Below are positions 19,079 to 29,734 of a stretch of 64,000 bases of DNA, in pieces (position 1 is the stretch's first letter; each line of letters begins with the position of its first letter). The stretch spans positions 71,171,672-71,235,671 of the forward strand of contig OW121857.1 in NCBI GenBank assembly GCA_933228895.1, given 5' to 3'. This DNA comes from Platycnemis pennipes. Its lineage: Eukaryota > Arthropoda > Insecta > Odonata > Platycnemididae. The notes under the pieces were generated by a model. The model did no database searches, was not told the origin of the DNA, and saw only the letters and a program-made list of their open reading frames with translations. A program made the position numbers and the translations under genes.

Positions 19079-21028
19079 ATGAATATTTTACAGTGGAACT
19101 GTAATGGTTTTTATAGGCACAAGGAGGAGCTGGCCATTTTATTGCGTGATTTTAACCCATCCTGTGTATGTTTACAAGAGACTCATTTTAAAACAACCGA
19201 CCAAGGTAACATAAGAGGGTATTCCGTTTTTAGATACGACGACACCACTGGTCTAAGAGCCAGAGGGGGAGTCGCAATAATGATTCGAGAGACCCTTTAC
19301 ACCTCTCGACTGCCGCTAAACACGCCATTCCAGGCAGTGGCTCTAACTGTTCACACTCCTGCAAAACTAACGTTGTGTAACGTTTACCTACCAGAGGGAG
19401 CTCCTGTTACTCGGCACAACTTGCAAACTCTAGTTGATCAACTGCCTAGACCTTATGTGTTGTTGGGTGATTTTAATGCTCACGACCCCTTATGGGGAAG
19501 TACTCGAATACAGAGCAACAGGAGGGGGCGGATTTTAACCAGTTTTATTGAAGATTTTAACCTTTATTTATTGAACTCTGGGGAGAAAACCCATTTTAAC
19601 AGCTTTACTGGTGAATTCTCCACCATTGACCTATGCATGTGCTCAAGCAGCTTAATGACTAAAATCAACATGTCCGTACATGGAGATCTATGCGGGAGCG
19701 ACCACTTTCCTATTTTTATCCAAATGGAGCAACCCAATAACGGAGATGGTATTCACCGGGATAGCTGGAATATCCGAAAGGCGAACTGGAGTGCTTTTAA
19801 GTCAAATTTTAGTTTCAATTACGACGAAAACGTAAATGCAGTTCGCAACGTGGAAAACCTCACTGCTTCTATAACTGCAGCTGCGAGATTAAGCGTACCG
19901 AAGTTAACCGGTATTACCTCCCGTAAACCAGTTCCATGGTGGAACGCTGAGTGCGCAGAGGCAATTAAAAAACGAAAAAAGGCGTTGCGTATTTTTAACA
20001 AGTACCCAACGGCCACAAATCTGTCCTCCTTCCGGCAGCTGAGAGCCAAAGCCCGGCAGGTTGTAAAGAAGGCCAAGAAAACTTCTTGGATGGATTACGC
20101 GTCCAGTATCAATAATCGAACACCTATAGCTCAAGTATGGAAAAAGGTGAAAGCTATCTCGGGCACGCCGCACTCCCATAGTGTCTCCTATCTTAAGGTT
20201 AATGGGGATGTAATAACATCACCCCACAATTTATGCGAGATATTCGGCCTAGAGCTCGCTAAAACCTCCAGTAGCGATTCCTACGACGCTCCATTCATTG
20301 CGATGAAGGACCGACATGAGTCGTCTCATCTCGACTTTAAGGAAACAAGCGAGCCTGCTGATTATAATGCTCCTTTTAGCCTATGGGAACTCAGGTCGTC
20401 GATAAATGACTCTCGAGACAGTTCTCCTGGAATGGACGACATCCATAATTCCTTTCTCCGGAATCTTCCAGAGTCAGGGTTTAGGGAAATGCTTCGGACC
20501 CTTAACCAACTTTGGTTCGAGGGAAGATTTCCAGATTCCTGGAGAGAATCCGTGGTCGTTCCCATTCCTAAAGTGGGAAAGGATAGAGCTGAGCCGAATC
20601 ATTATCGACCTATCTCCTTAACCAGCTGCCTATGTAAGATCATGGAAAGAATGGTAAATCGCCGACTTGTCTGGTGTTTGGAACGGCGAGGCCTTTTTTC
20701 TGATATACAGTGTGGCTTTCGGCGGGGAAGGTCCACAACTGACCACCTAGTATCGCTGGACACATTCATACAGGAAGCTTTTCTACTCCGCCAACACGTC
20801 GTTGGGGTCTTCTTTGACCTGGAGAAGGCCTACGACCGAGTGTGGCGGTGGAAGATTCTAAAATCGCTGCACGATTGGGGCTTTAGGGGTAACTAGCCCA
20901 CTTTTATTAAAAACTTTTTAACAGCTCGTGTTTTTAAAATTAAGATTGGTAGCACCCTGTCAAAATTTTTTAGCCAGGAAAATGGCGTGCCTCAAGGCTC
21001 TGTGCTAAGTGTAACGCTCTTTGCTATT
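19079..21028 (+). pseudogene. I5 ORF2, N-terminal half (EN and first part of RT)
   Basis: The frame opens at ATG 19,079 (MNILQWNCNGFYRH) and covers the endonuclease (LLGDFNAHDPLWG, GSDHFPIF) and RT through FFDLEKAYDRVW. A TAG at 20,894-20,896 breaks it. The frame then continues readable (KNFLTARVF, GVPQGSVLSVTLFAI) to 21,028, where I6 begins. The continuation is at 26,714, in the RT block before FVDDLAIF. Confidence 0.88.
21017..21028 (+). repeat. Target-site duplication, left copy (I6 in I5)
   Basis: CTCTTTGCTATT is identical to 26,702-26,713. It encodes part of the RT block TLFAI of I5. Confidence 0.93.
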
Positions 21029-21617
21029 CCCCCCTGCGGGTAGGGGGATTGAGAATACTCCCGCAGTATCCCTGCTTGTCGTAAGAGGCGACTAAAAGGG
21101 CGGGGAGACAACCCCGAAAACAAACCCCGTGCCAGCAAGGGTTGAGCCCGGACAGTTTTGTGGGTCAACTGTCTGTGTGCGGCCACACCACCTGGCTTGC
21201 GATCCACCCGCATGTTTGCCGTGTGCGGAGACCCGTAAGGAGGAGAAGGGGATCCTGGAGGGTGAGGTCCGTGGTTCCCAGCCGGGTGTCGGATGCCCGG
21301 TATGGACTACGGGCCAATACCCCTCTTTGGCCCCGGATTCACTGTAAACGGGCGGCCGGGAGCTAGCCACTCCCGGTCAATCGGCTTCCGATACGTTCGG
21401 TGGCGAGTGCCAGGGAGGTGGGGGTCTGCGTAGGGCGGTCGGAGATGTACGGGTTTGGTGGGCCCGTGCATCGAAGATCCAACCCGAAACAGGCAACCAC
21501 CTCTAGGGTGCTATATCCCTCGGGTAGCCCTGACGACCGCACCGGTTTGCGGTGCGGCGTCCCGAATATGTGGCTCCGTGGTGGGTGGGGAGCTCGGGGG
21601 AAGAATCTATTATTGGC
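21029..21617 (+). promoter_or_regulatory. I6 5' UTR
   Basis: About 589 bp, nearly identical to I5 over most of its length, with the CGGGG-AGACAA-CCCCG hairpin at 21,101-21,116. It differs at the block after CGGCTTCC (ATACGTTCGG in place of GCGGCGTAAGCTTAACGG) and lacks one C in TATATCCCTCGGG. Confidence 0.6.
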
Positions 21618-22787
21618 ATGGAGGTTAAAAGCCAACCACCAACAAAAAAATCCCGCCCGGATACGGGTGGGGGAGATACTGTTTCGTCCGCCTCTAGGCG
21701 GTTTTTGGTGATGAAGTGTTTAAAAGAAGGGGAGACACTTAAGCGAGTGTCCCCCTTTCTCATTCGAAGAGTACTGTCGGCTGCAGTGCCTGGGGATCTA
21801 AGGTCTGCAAAAAAGCTGCGAGATGGAACTCTACTGATAGAAACGGCAACTCCGCAGCAAAGTGACAAGCTACTGTCCATGAAAAGTCTCCATGACATTC
21901 CAGTAATGGTGGAGGTACACCGCACCCTCAACACCAGTCGGGGAGTAATCTCCCATTACGACCTGCTGTACGTTGAAGTCGACGAGATCAAGAGAGAGAT
22001 GGCTTCTCAGGGAGTAATTGATGCTCGTCGACTTACAACGAAGCGCGACGGCGAAGTAGTTAACACTACCTCGGTCGTGTTAACGTTTGCACGTGACAGT
22101 CTCCCCGACAAGGTTTTCGTCGGGTATGAATCGGTACCAGTGCGGCCATTCATACCGGCGCCCATGCGCTGCTTCCAGTGCCAGCGCTTCGGCCACATCG
22201 CAACCAGATGTGAGGGCAAGGCCACCTGCCCGCGCTGCGGCCTGGAGGAGCATGAGGGTGCGGAATGTACCAAAGACCCACGCTGCGTGAACTGCGAGGG
22301 TACGCATCCAGCGTATTCTCGCAAGTGTCCGAAAATGGTAGAAGAGCGAAAGGTCATGGAGATAAAGACAGTGGAGAAAGTAACTTACTTTGAGGCACGG
22401 AAAAGGTTCAGGGCCCTTGTAGCACCGACCTTTTCTAGATCCTTTGCGTCCGTGGCAACAGTAAAGAAAACCACCCAAGGAACTCAGACCGATAGGAACA
22501 TTAATAATACGACAGCTGAACTGAAGGAAGTAGCCAAGCCGGCTAAGGCAACAAATCCGGCACAAAAACAAAAATCCACCATCAATGCGAATGGTTCCCC
22601 AAACAAGAACCAAGCAAAAAGCACCACCGTGGTCGCGCTGAAACAGCGCGAAAAGACGCCATCCCCCGGCCCCAGCGGACTAGCCAAGCTAGTGCCACAG
22701 GAGTCGATGGAGGAGGACGACAGTCCCTCAGAGACTGAAGTCCTCCTCGCCAGACAAAAGGGGAAGAAGCACCGTATTCGGCGCTGA
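21618..22787 (+). CDS. I6 ORF1: zinc-knuckle gag-like protein, 389 aa
   Basis: It starts MEVKSQPPTKKSR. The globular segment (SPFLIRRVLSAAVPG, KKLRDGTLLIET) is followed by knuckles CFQCQRFGHIATRC, CPRCGLEEHEGAEC and CVNCEGTHPAYSRKC, a Lys/Thr-rich linker, an acidic patch (MEEDDSPSETE) and a basic end (KGKKHRIRR). The stop is 48 bp before ORF2. It should bind element RNA in cis. It is intact. Confidence 0.92.
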   Translation: MEVKSQPPTKKSRPDTGGGDTVSSASRRFLVMKCLKEGETLKRVSPFLIRRVLSAAVPGDLRSAKKLRDGTLLIETATPQQSDKLLSMKSLHDIPVMVEVHRTLNTSRGVISHYDLLYVEVDEIKREMASQGVIDARRLTTKRDGEVVNTTSVVLTFARDSLPDKVFVGYESVPVRPFIPAPMRCFQCQRFGHIATRCEGKATCPRCGLEEHEGAECTKDPRCVNCEGTHPAYSRKCPKMVEERKVMEIKTVEKVTYFEARKRFRALVAPTFSRSFASVATVKKTTQGTQTDRNINNTTAELKEVAKPAKATNPAQKQKSTINANGSPNKNQAKSTTVVALKQREKTPSPGPSGLAKLVPQESMEEDDSPSETEVLLARQKGKKHRIRR

Positions 22788-22835
22788 TTCTTTTAATTTT
22801 TACTTTATTTATTTATTTATTTATTTAATATAATT

Positions 22836-25800
22836 ATGGCTTTTATATTACAGTGGAACTGTAATGGTTTTTATCGACGTAAGGAGGAGCTTGCAATTTT
22901 AATCCGTGATTTTAACCCCTCGTTTATATGTCTCCAAGAGACGCATTTTAAAGCATCGGACAAAGGTGAATTAAAAGGGTATAATGTTGAAAGGTTCGAT
23001 GACCTCAGCGGCCAGAGAGCACATGGCGGAGTGGCGATTGCTGTCCGGGAGGCCCTTTACACCTCTCGAGTTCAGCTCGCTACTCCGTTTCAGGCTGTGG
23101 CCGTTTCCACTTACGCCCCTCATAAACTTACCATATGCAACGTGTACCTACCGGAGGGTGCACCGGTGACTCGCAGCAACCTCGAATCACTTGTCCGACA
23201 GTTGCCAAGGCCCTTTATTTTATTGGGTGACTTTAACGCCCACGATCTCCTATGGGGAAGCTCTAGAGGCCAATGCACTAGGAGGGGACGGATTTTAGCC
23301 AGTTTTATTCTTGATTTTAACCTTTTTTTACTCAATAATGGGGAGAAAACACGTTTTAACGCTTTTAATGGAGAGTACTCTGCAATAGACCTTTGTCTAT
23401 CGTCAGGTAGTCTTTTTAACAAGTTGAACCTGTCCGTACACACGGATCTATGTGGGAGCGACCACTTACCAATTTTAATTAAATACGAAGGAAATTTTAA
23501 CTCCGATTTTATCAGACCGGGGAATTGGGTTGTCCGTAAAGCGGACTGGCATAGTTTTAAAAAGGATTTTTATTTCAAACACGATGAAAACCGTGACGCC
23601 ACACACAACGTGGCAATTTTAACTAAGGGCTTGACTGATGCAGCAAATTGCAACGTGCCTCGTTCGGCGGGGAATCTCCAAAGACCAGCGGTTCCTTGGT
23701 GGAACGAAGAATGCGCTGAGGCCATACGCCAGCGGAAACGTGCTTTACGTGTATTCAACAAGTTCCCCACTGCAAATAACTTAGCCTCTTTCCGAAAATT
23801 ACGAGCAAGAGCTCGGCAAGTAGTGAGGGAGGCTAAGAAGGCCTCCTGGATCGAATTCGTTTCGAATATTAACCATCGTACACCACTTGCACAGGCGTGG
23901 AATAAGGTGAGGAGTATTTCTGGTTCTCGCCAGGAGTACGGCGTCTCATGCCTTAATGTGAATGGCCACGTCGTGAGTCAACCTCGCGACATCGCCGAAC
24001 TTTTTGGTAAGTCACTAGCCTGCACAAGCAGTGACGGGAATTACTCGAAAGTATTCCTGGCTACCAAGGAACGCTTCCAGAGAATCCCACTTAATTTTAC
24101 TGAGACGTCTATGCCTGCAGAGTACAACGACCCGTTCTCCATGTGGGAACTTCGGTCAGCCATTTCGGATTCTAAGGATACCTCTCCGGGACTGGACGGT
24201 ATACACAACGCTTTCCTTCGAAATGTTTCGGGGGAGGCGCTGTCGGAGATCCTAAAAACCTTCAACCAAATTTGGTTAGATGGTAGTTTTCCGCCAACCT
24301 GGGAGGAATCTGTAGTGGTTCCGGTCGTTAAGCAGGGAAAGGACAAAGTTGATCCTAATAATTTTAGGCCAATCTCCTTAACCAGTTGCCTGTGCAAGGC
24401 GATGGAAAGAATGGTAAACCGGCGGCTCGTGTGGTGCTTGGAGCGACGGAACCTTCTATCCAATATCCAGTGTGGTTTTCGGCGAGGTAGATCGACAATC
24501 GATCACCTCGTCCGGAGTGACAATTTCATCCAGGAGGCCTTTCTTTTGCGTCAGCACGTCATCGGCGTCTTCTTCGATCTGGAGAAGGCGTACGACAGGG
24601 TCTGGCGCCAAAAAATTTTAATTCAATTGCATCGTTGGGGTTTTAGGGGCAATCTACCCATTTTTATTAAGAATTTTTTAACACACCGAGTTTTTAGAGT
24701 AAGGATAGGTAAACACCTATCAAAGAAATTCACGATGGAAAATGGAGTGCCACAGGGCTCAGTCCTCAGCGTGACGTTGTTCGCCATTGCGATCAACGAC
24801 GCCAGTGAGTGCATCAAGGGACCTGTTATGGGATCTTTGTTTGTCGACGACCTGGCTATTTTCTGCCGGTCGTCCAAACTAGCTACCGCTGCTAGGCAAA
24901 TCCAGCTTTGCCTAAACAAACTTGATGAATGGTCCAAACGGAACGGCTTCCGTTTCTCAGCGGAGAAAACAAAATGCATCCATTTTCATCGGAAAAGAGG
25001 GTACCATATACTTCCTGAGCTACGACTCGGTGACAGACTTCTTCCGTATGCTGATTCTGTTCGTTTTCTCGGGATGGTGTTGGATTCAAGGCTTAATTGG
25101 AAAGAGCACATCCGAGTTTTAAAAGATAAATGTTTTAAAGTTTTAAATATCCTAAGGGTTTTATCAAATTCGACTTGGGGTGCAGATCGCACCACCATGC
25201 TTTTATTTTATAGAGCAATGGTGCGCTCCAAGTTAGATTACGGATGTTTCGTGTACGCCTCAGGCCGCGACAGCTACTTAAAACCTTTGTCCACGGTTCA
25301 CAATGCGGGGATTCGTCTGGCAACAGGGGCGTTCAGGACGTCTCCCGTCGTGAGTTTGTATTCAGAAGCCGGGGAGCCCCCTTTGTCAACACGGAGAACC
25401 ATCCTTATGAGTAATTATGTAGCAAAGATTTTATCAATGAGGACGCACCCTTGTTTTAATATAATTTTTAGCCCCAGGTTTTTAAACCTTTTTAACACAC
25501 GGACAAGGGCTACTAAACCCTTAAGCATTCGTTTTAAAGATTTTATTGATGGCACCGACGCTACACTTCCAGAAGTGTATGACTCTGGGTATTCGGGCCA
25601 CCCACCGTGGCGGGTACCGCCCCCGAAATGTAGCTATTTGTTGCAAAGAGGCCAGAAATGTACCAGTACATCTGAAGAGTACCAGCAGATGTTTAGGGAG
25701 GCACTTCACTGCAACTCCGACTTCATCCCCGTGTTTACGGATGGATCGAAGTCGGAGTCTGCGTGCGCGTGTGCAGTTTTCTCGTCCCACCACGGATTTA

Positions 25801-26537
25801 TAAAGGCGAGGCTTAGCCCATTGTGTAGTGTCTACACGGCTGAGCTCTACGCCATAAGGATGGCTCTGGGTGGGATTAAAAACAATAACAGCGCCTACAT
25901 GGTCTGCAGTGACTCAATGAGCGCGCTGCAGGCCATATCCGGCTACTCTCCCATGCACCCAATCGTCCAGGAGATACAATCCACCCTTATATCTCTTTTT
26001 AAAAAGGGCGTAAAAGTTCGTTTTCTGTGGGTACCTGGCCATATGGGAATAGCTGGTAATGAAAAAGCCGACCGGGCTGCGAAAGACGCGCTGAAGCTGG
26101 AAAACATAACATCTTCATTGGTACCCGCGTGCGATCTGATGGCCACTTTGAGAAATGCTGCTTTGAATCAGTGGTCGGAGATCTGGCGCTCTCAGGTGGG
26201 GAATAAACTCCGCAGCATCAAGGAATGCATATCAGGTTGGCCCACTTCGGTTGGGAGGACTCGCAGGGAGGAAGTGGTGATTGCACGGTTGAGGATAGGG
26301 CACACTGCCCTAACACACTCTTTCCTCTTTACAGAGGAAAAGATTCCCTCCCGGTGCGATCGCTGCCAATCTCCCATGACTGTGAGACATCTCCTGACTG
26401 AGTGTGATATGCACCGTGCTTCAAGGGAAAGGCTGGGCGTCAGGGGTGACTTAAAACAGGTTCTGGGAGATGACCCTGAGCGAATCAACGTTGTCATCCA
26501 GTTTCTCAAAGAAACCGGTTTTTTCAATAAGATTTAA
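22836..26537 (+). CDS. I6 ORF2: EN-RT-RNase H polyprotein, 1233 aa
   Basis: It has the same length as ORF2 of I3. Endonuclease: WNCNGFYRRKEEL, LLGDFNAHDLLWG, GSDHLPIL. RT: FRPISLTSCLCK, FFDLEKAYDRVW, GVPQGSVLS, FVDDLAIFCRSS. RNase H: FTDGSKSES, TAELYAI, CSDSMSAL, GNEKADRAA, so the D-E-D-D residues are all present. C-terminal finger: CDRCQSPM...H...C. No stops, frameshifts or missing catalytic residues are seen. It ends FFNKI. Confidence 0.94.
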   Translation: MAFILQWNCNGFYRRKEELAILIRDFNPSFICLQETHFKASDKGELKGYNVERFDDLSGQRAHGGVAIAVREALYTSRVQLATPFQAVAVSTYAPHKLTICNVYLPEGAPVTRSNLESLVRQLPRPFILLGDFNAHDLLWGSSRGQCTRRGRILASFILDFNLFLLNNGEKTRFNAFNGEYSAIDLCLSSGSLFNKLNLSVHTDLCGSDHLPILIKYEGNFNSDFIRPGNWVVRKADWHSFKKDFYFKHDENRDATHNVAILTKGLTDAANCNVPRSAGNLQRPAVPWWNEECAEAIRQRKRALRVFNKFPTANNLASFRKLRARARQVVREAKKASWIEFVSNINHRTPLAQAWNKVRSISGSRQEYGVSCLNVNGHVVSQPRDIAELFGKSLACTSSDGNYSKVFLATKERFQRIPLNFTETSMPAEYNDPFSMWELRSAISDSKDTSPGLDGIHNAFLRNVSGEALSEILKTFNQIWLDGSFPPTWEESVVVPVVKQGKDKVDPNNFRPISLTSCLCKAMERMVNRRLVWCLERRNLLSNIQCGFRRGRSTIDHLVRSDNFIQEAFLLRQHVIGVFFDLEKAYDRVWRQKILIQLHRWGFRGNLPIFIKNFLTHRVFRVRIGKHLSKKFTMENGVPQGSVLSVTLFAIAINDASECIKGPVMGSLFVDDLAIFCRSSKLATAARQIQLCLNKLDEWSKRNGFRFSAEKTKCIHFHRKRGYHILPELRLGDRLLPYADSVRFLGMVLDSRLNWKEHIRVLKDKCFKVLNILRVLSNSTWGADRTTMLLFYRAMVRSKLDYGCFVYASGRDSYLKPLSTVHNAGIRLATGAFRTSPVVSLYSEAGEPPLSTRRTILMSNYVAKILSMRTHPCFNIIFSPRFLNLFNTRTRATKPLSIRFKDFIDGTDATLPEVYDSGYSGHPPWRVPPPKCSYLLQRGQKCTSTSEEYQQMFREALHCNSDFIPVFTDGSKSESACACAVFSSHHGFIKARLSPLCSVYTAELYAIRMALGGIKNNNSAYMVCSDSMSALQAISGYSPMHPIVQEIQSTLISLFKKGVKVRFLWVPGHMGIAGNEKADRAAKDALKLENITSSLVPACDLMATLRNAALNQWSEIWRSQVGNKLRSIKECISGWPTSVGRTRREEVVIARLRIGHTALTHSFLFTEEKIPSRCDRCQSPMTVRHLLTECDMHRASRERLGVRGDLKQVLGDDPERINVVIQFLKETGFFNKI

Positions 26538-26701
26538 TTACATTGAATAGAAATACCTAGTATGTAATATTTCATCTTCATTCGATCCATTTATTGATTT
26601 TACATTTGTTATTTATCTTTTCCATTGTTTTAACCCATTATTAGCCGAGGTGCGAATGACCCTCGCTGTCGAAGCACCCCCAAAAACAAATTCTACTACT
26701 A
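26538..26701 (+). promoter_or_regulatory. I6 3' UTR, hairpin and short (CTA)n tail
   Basis: The hairpin block is AGGTGCGAATGACCCTCGCTG then TCGAAGCACCCC. The outer GGTGC/GCACC pairing is kept although the loop differs from I5. The tail is only about three CTA units. Confidence 0.65.
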
Positions 26702-26713
26702 CTCTTTGCTATT
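26702..26713 (+). repeat. Target-site duplication, right copy (I6 in I5)
   Basis: CTCTTTGCTATT is identical to 21,017-21,028. The I5 frame resumes from it as AINDIT. Confidence 0.93.
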
Positions 26714-28462
26714 GCAATCAACGACATAACTGACTGTATAAAAGAGCCGGTTAAGGGATCCTTGTTTGTTGACGACCTAGCTATATTTAGCCGATCGTCC
26801 AAACTTTCCTGTGCTACAAGACACACCCAGCTCTGTCTTAACAAACTGGACAAGTGGTCACGAAGCAACGGATTTCGTTTCTCTTCGGAGAAGACAAAGT
26901 GCGTTCATTTCCATCGACTTAGAGGGTTTCACATCCCACCCACGTTAAGGCTTGGATGCAAAGAGTTAGCCTACGTGGAGTCTATTCGCTTCCTAGGCAT
27001 GATTTTTGACTATCGTCTTAATTGGCAAGAGCACATTAAATCTTTAAAGGAAACCTGTTTTAAAATCTTAAATATTTTACGTTTTTTAAGTCACTCGACG
27101 TGGGGCGCTGATCGCACGACATTGCTGTTACTGTACAGGTCGCTCGTGCGTAGTAGGCTTGACTACGGTTCAGTAGTCTACGCAGCAGGACGTGAGTCTT
27201 ATTTAAGACCCCTATCCACGATCCATAACTCAGGACTTCGGCTGGCTACTGGCGCATTTAGAACCTCTCCCGTCTTGAGCATCTACTCGGATGCCGGGGA
27301 ACCGCCTTTAGCGACTCGCCGTGATACACTGATGTGTAACTACGCCGCAAAGATTTTATCGATGAAAAGACATCCTTGTTTTAACTATATTTTTAACCCT
27401 CATTTTTTAGAAATTTTTAATCGAAGGCCAAGGGCAACAAAGCCTTTTGGTGTGCGTTTCAGTAATTTTATCCAAGAGGTTCGTTTTAATTTGCCCGACA
27501 TATACTCGACTGGGTATCATAAGCACCCTCCATGGACGATACCTCGCCCAGATATTAATTATCGTTTACTTAAATGCCGAAAATCTGCCACTACGTCTGC
27601 AGAATACCAACGACTCTTTAAAGAAGAATTGGGGAAATATTCCGGCTTCACCCACGTATATACGGACGGGTCGAAGTCTGGAACATCCTGTGGCTGCGCA
27701 ATCGTGTCCTCCTACCACGGAGTTCTGAAAGCGAAACTTGACCCGCTCTGCAGTGTTTACACTGCTGAACTTTTTGCCATAAATATGGCCTTAAGCCACA
27801 TTAAACGTCGTAACGCTCGTTATCTAGTGTGTTCTGACTCCTTAAGCGCCTTGCACTCAATCTCGGACCTATTTACTGAACACCCTCTTGTCCAGGATAT
27901 CCAAACCTCCTTGGCATCCCTAAGTAAGGAGGGCGTGACAGTATCATTTATATGGATCCCGGGGCACGTGGGAATACTGGGCAATGAGAAGGCCGACGCA
28001 GCGGCGAAAGAATCGCTCATGGACACCCAGAGCGCCTCAGCGCTGGTTCCCGTAGAGGATATAAAGTCGAAGCTTAAAAAAATAGTCTTAGAAAAGTGGA
28101 GAGAAACCTGGAGATCCATCAATTCCAACAAACTCCGGCTCATTAAACCGGATACATTTGCTTGGTCCACCTCCGTCAGGAACTGTCGGAGGGAGGAAGT
28201 CGCAATCACGCGCATGAGGATAGGACACTGTGCCCTCACCCACTCATTCCTCTTCACGGAAGGAAAAGTACCACCGCGTTGTGACGACTGTGATTCTCCA
28301 CTGACGGTAAGGCATCTCCTGGAGGAATGTGCAAGGTATCAGGCAGTACGCGAACGATATAATATAACTGGGCAACTAGAAGAGATTTTGGGCGATGACC
28401 CTGAGAAAATAGACAAATTGTTGAATTTTCTAAAAGAATCCAACCTAATAAATTCCTTATAG
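26714..28462 (+). pseudogene. I5 ORF2, C-terminal half (RT motif C, RNase H, zinc finger)
   Basis: This continues the frame interrupted at 21,028. FVDDLAIFSRSS (catalytic Asp pair) appears near 26,762. RNase H has YTDGSKSGT, TAELFAI, CSDSLSAL and GNEKADAAA. The C-terminal finger is CDDCDSPL...H...C. It ends LINSL at 28,462. The half is itself free of stops. It would be expressed only if the element were whole and the TAG at 20,894 absent. Confidence 0.9.
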
Positions 28463-28646
28463 TTAATAATCCACTGTGGACGCAAAGCACCTTGTTAAGT
28501 GTATGTATATATGCGTGTAGCAATATTACCATGGAAAAGGGATACCCACTGAGCACAACTGACCAAAGGAGCAAATAACTAGCAGTAGTGGTGCGAAATG
28601 ACCCTAGACGTCGACGCACCCGTAATAACCAAATCTACTACTACTA
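28463..28646 (+). promoter_or_regulatory. I5 3' UTR, hairpin and (CTA)n tail
   Basis: AGTGGTGCGAAATGACCCTAG then GTCGACGCACCC allows a six-pair GGTGCG/CGCACC stem. A (CTA)n tail follows to about 28,646. Confidence 0.65.
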
Positions 28647-28732
28647 ATTAAGTAAGATGTGTATTTTAAACAACCTGAAGGTTTTGTAAGCGATGAGCAT
28701 CCTATGTATGGGTTGGATAGGATCACCTATTT

Positions 28733-28803
28733 TCTCCATAGACTTCAGCCTCGCATGACATGAAGCACACTTCTTATAACACTAACAAATATTTCTCATA
28801 ACT
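28733..28803 (+). repeat. Dispersed repeat shared with 44,236-44,310
   Basis: CTCCATAGACTTCAGCCTCGC onward for about 70 bp matches 44,236-44,310 with a few substitutions. One copy lies beside a copia integrase remnant, the other upstream of I10. Identity unknown; possibly the end of a small DNA element. Confidence 0.6.
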
Positions 28804-28823
28804 GTTACAATGTAACAGTTATG
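28797..28823. repeat. Perfect 13-bp inverted repeat with 1-bp spacer
   Basis: CATAACTGTTACA, A, TGTAACAGTTATG: the arms are exact reverse complements. Two partial direct repeats of TTAGTAAGTAATAG follow at about 28,832 and 28,869. The rest of 28,647-28,890 has no coding signal. Confidence 0.85.
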
Positions 28824-28884
28824 TACAGTATATTAGTAAGTAATAGTACAGTATATTATGTACATGTATGTTAGTAAGTAATAG

Positions 28885-29734
28885 TGATATTTAACATGTA
28901 CAAGTTGGTGACCATGTTTGGAAGTTGATTGCTCTCGATGGGCAGCGATTCCTTACATAACAGGCCATCTGCACAGCTTCTACCCAGAAATTTTGTGGAA
29001 CCCCTGCGGTGATGATACACCTTTTGTTATTACAGAGCGTAAGGTTCATATGCTCCGCTAACCCATTCTGTTGAGGGGAGTATTCAACAGTCCTTTGATG
29101 TACTATACCATTCATGGCGAGAAACTTCTGAAAATTTCCAGATAAATATTATGTACCTCTGTCAGTCCGCAGTTGTTTTATTTTCTTCCCATGTAGGCTT
29201 TCACTCCATTCCTCAAATTTAAGGAATTCTGCCAGGGCCCCACTTCTCTGACATGGCCCCACTTCTCTGACATGGCCCCTGCTGTAACATACCTGGTAGC
29301 TTCATCAATAAACGTAATAATATACCTTTTATTCTCCTTCGATTTTGGTGTCAGGGGCAAGGAGGCCAATATAATATTCGTGGTCATGGGTCTCATGATG
29401 CCGGAGTGCACTCTATCGAAAACATCCACCACTATATGTTCGCCAGCACTCACAGGGAAAGTGCTTCTCTTCATCTTCCCCAACACACAGGAAACACAGA
29501 ACTGATCATCCTTGTTGCCATCTGCACAACATACCTTGGATAAAATTTCATGTTTCTCAATGGACTGGAGGCTAGGGTGACCCAGTCTATTATGCCATAT
29601 TGAAAATGAAACTTTTAATGCCGTTTTCTTTCGACTGTCATATTCTGCTCTGATTTCATCGATGGTCACTCCATAGATGGTTGTCACATAATACATGCGA
29701 GATATTCTATGATCCTGAATACCAATTTCTCCCA
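28885..29734 (-). pseudogene. Copia pol fragment: pre-integrase zinc domain and integrase
   Basis: On the minus strand the piece 29,735-29,178 contains HNRLGHPS and CVSCVLGK (the HHCC-type pre-integrase motif) and then FIDEATRYV of the integrase core. After a stop near 29,150 the frame resumes with QLRTDRG, then SPQQNGLAEHMN. Catalytic Asp, Asp and Glu positions are thus recognisable, but the ORF is broken. It is cut at 28,890 (left) and at 29,735 by the 5' end of I7 (right). A copia gag fragment at 38,055-37,568, same strand, may belong to the same element. Confidence 0.8.

Larger units (their letters stand above)
21029..26701 (+). mobile_element. I6: full-length, apparently intact I-group retrotransposon
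   Basis: It is 5,673 bp flanked by an exact 12-bp duplication. The 5' UTR is complete, and both ORFs are open with all motifs. The 3' UTR has the hairpin variant GGTGCGAATGACC...AAGCACC and a short (CTA)n tail. Exact duplication plus two intact ORFs make this the best candidate in the window for a recently active copy. Confidence 0.94.
17272..28646 (+). mobile_element. I5: I-group retrotransposon split by nested copy I6
   Basis: The left part (17,272-21,028) has the 5' UTR, ORF1 and the first half of ORF2. The right part (26,702-28,646) has the second half of ORF2, the 3' UTR and a (CTA)n tail. Both parts share the 12-bp CTCTTTGCTATT at the I6 junctions, proving that one element was interrupted. 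Without I6 the length is about 5.7 kb. ORF2 has a nonsense codon at 20,894-20,896. No duplication was found around I5 itself. Confidence 0.92.
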
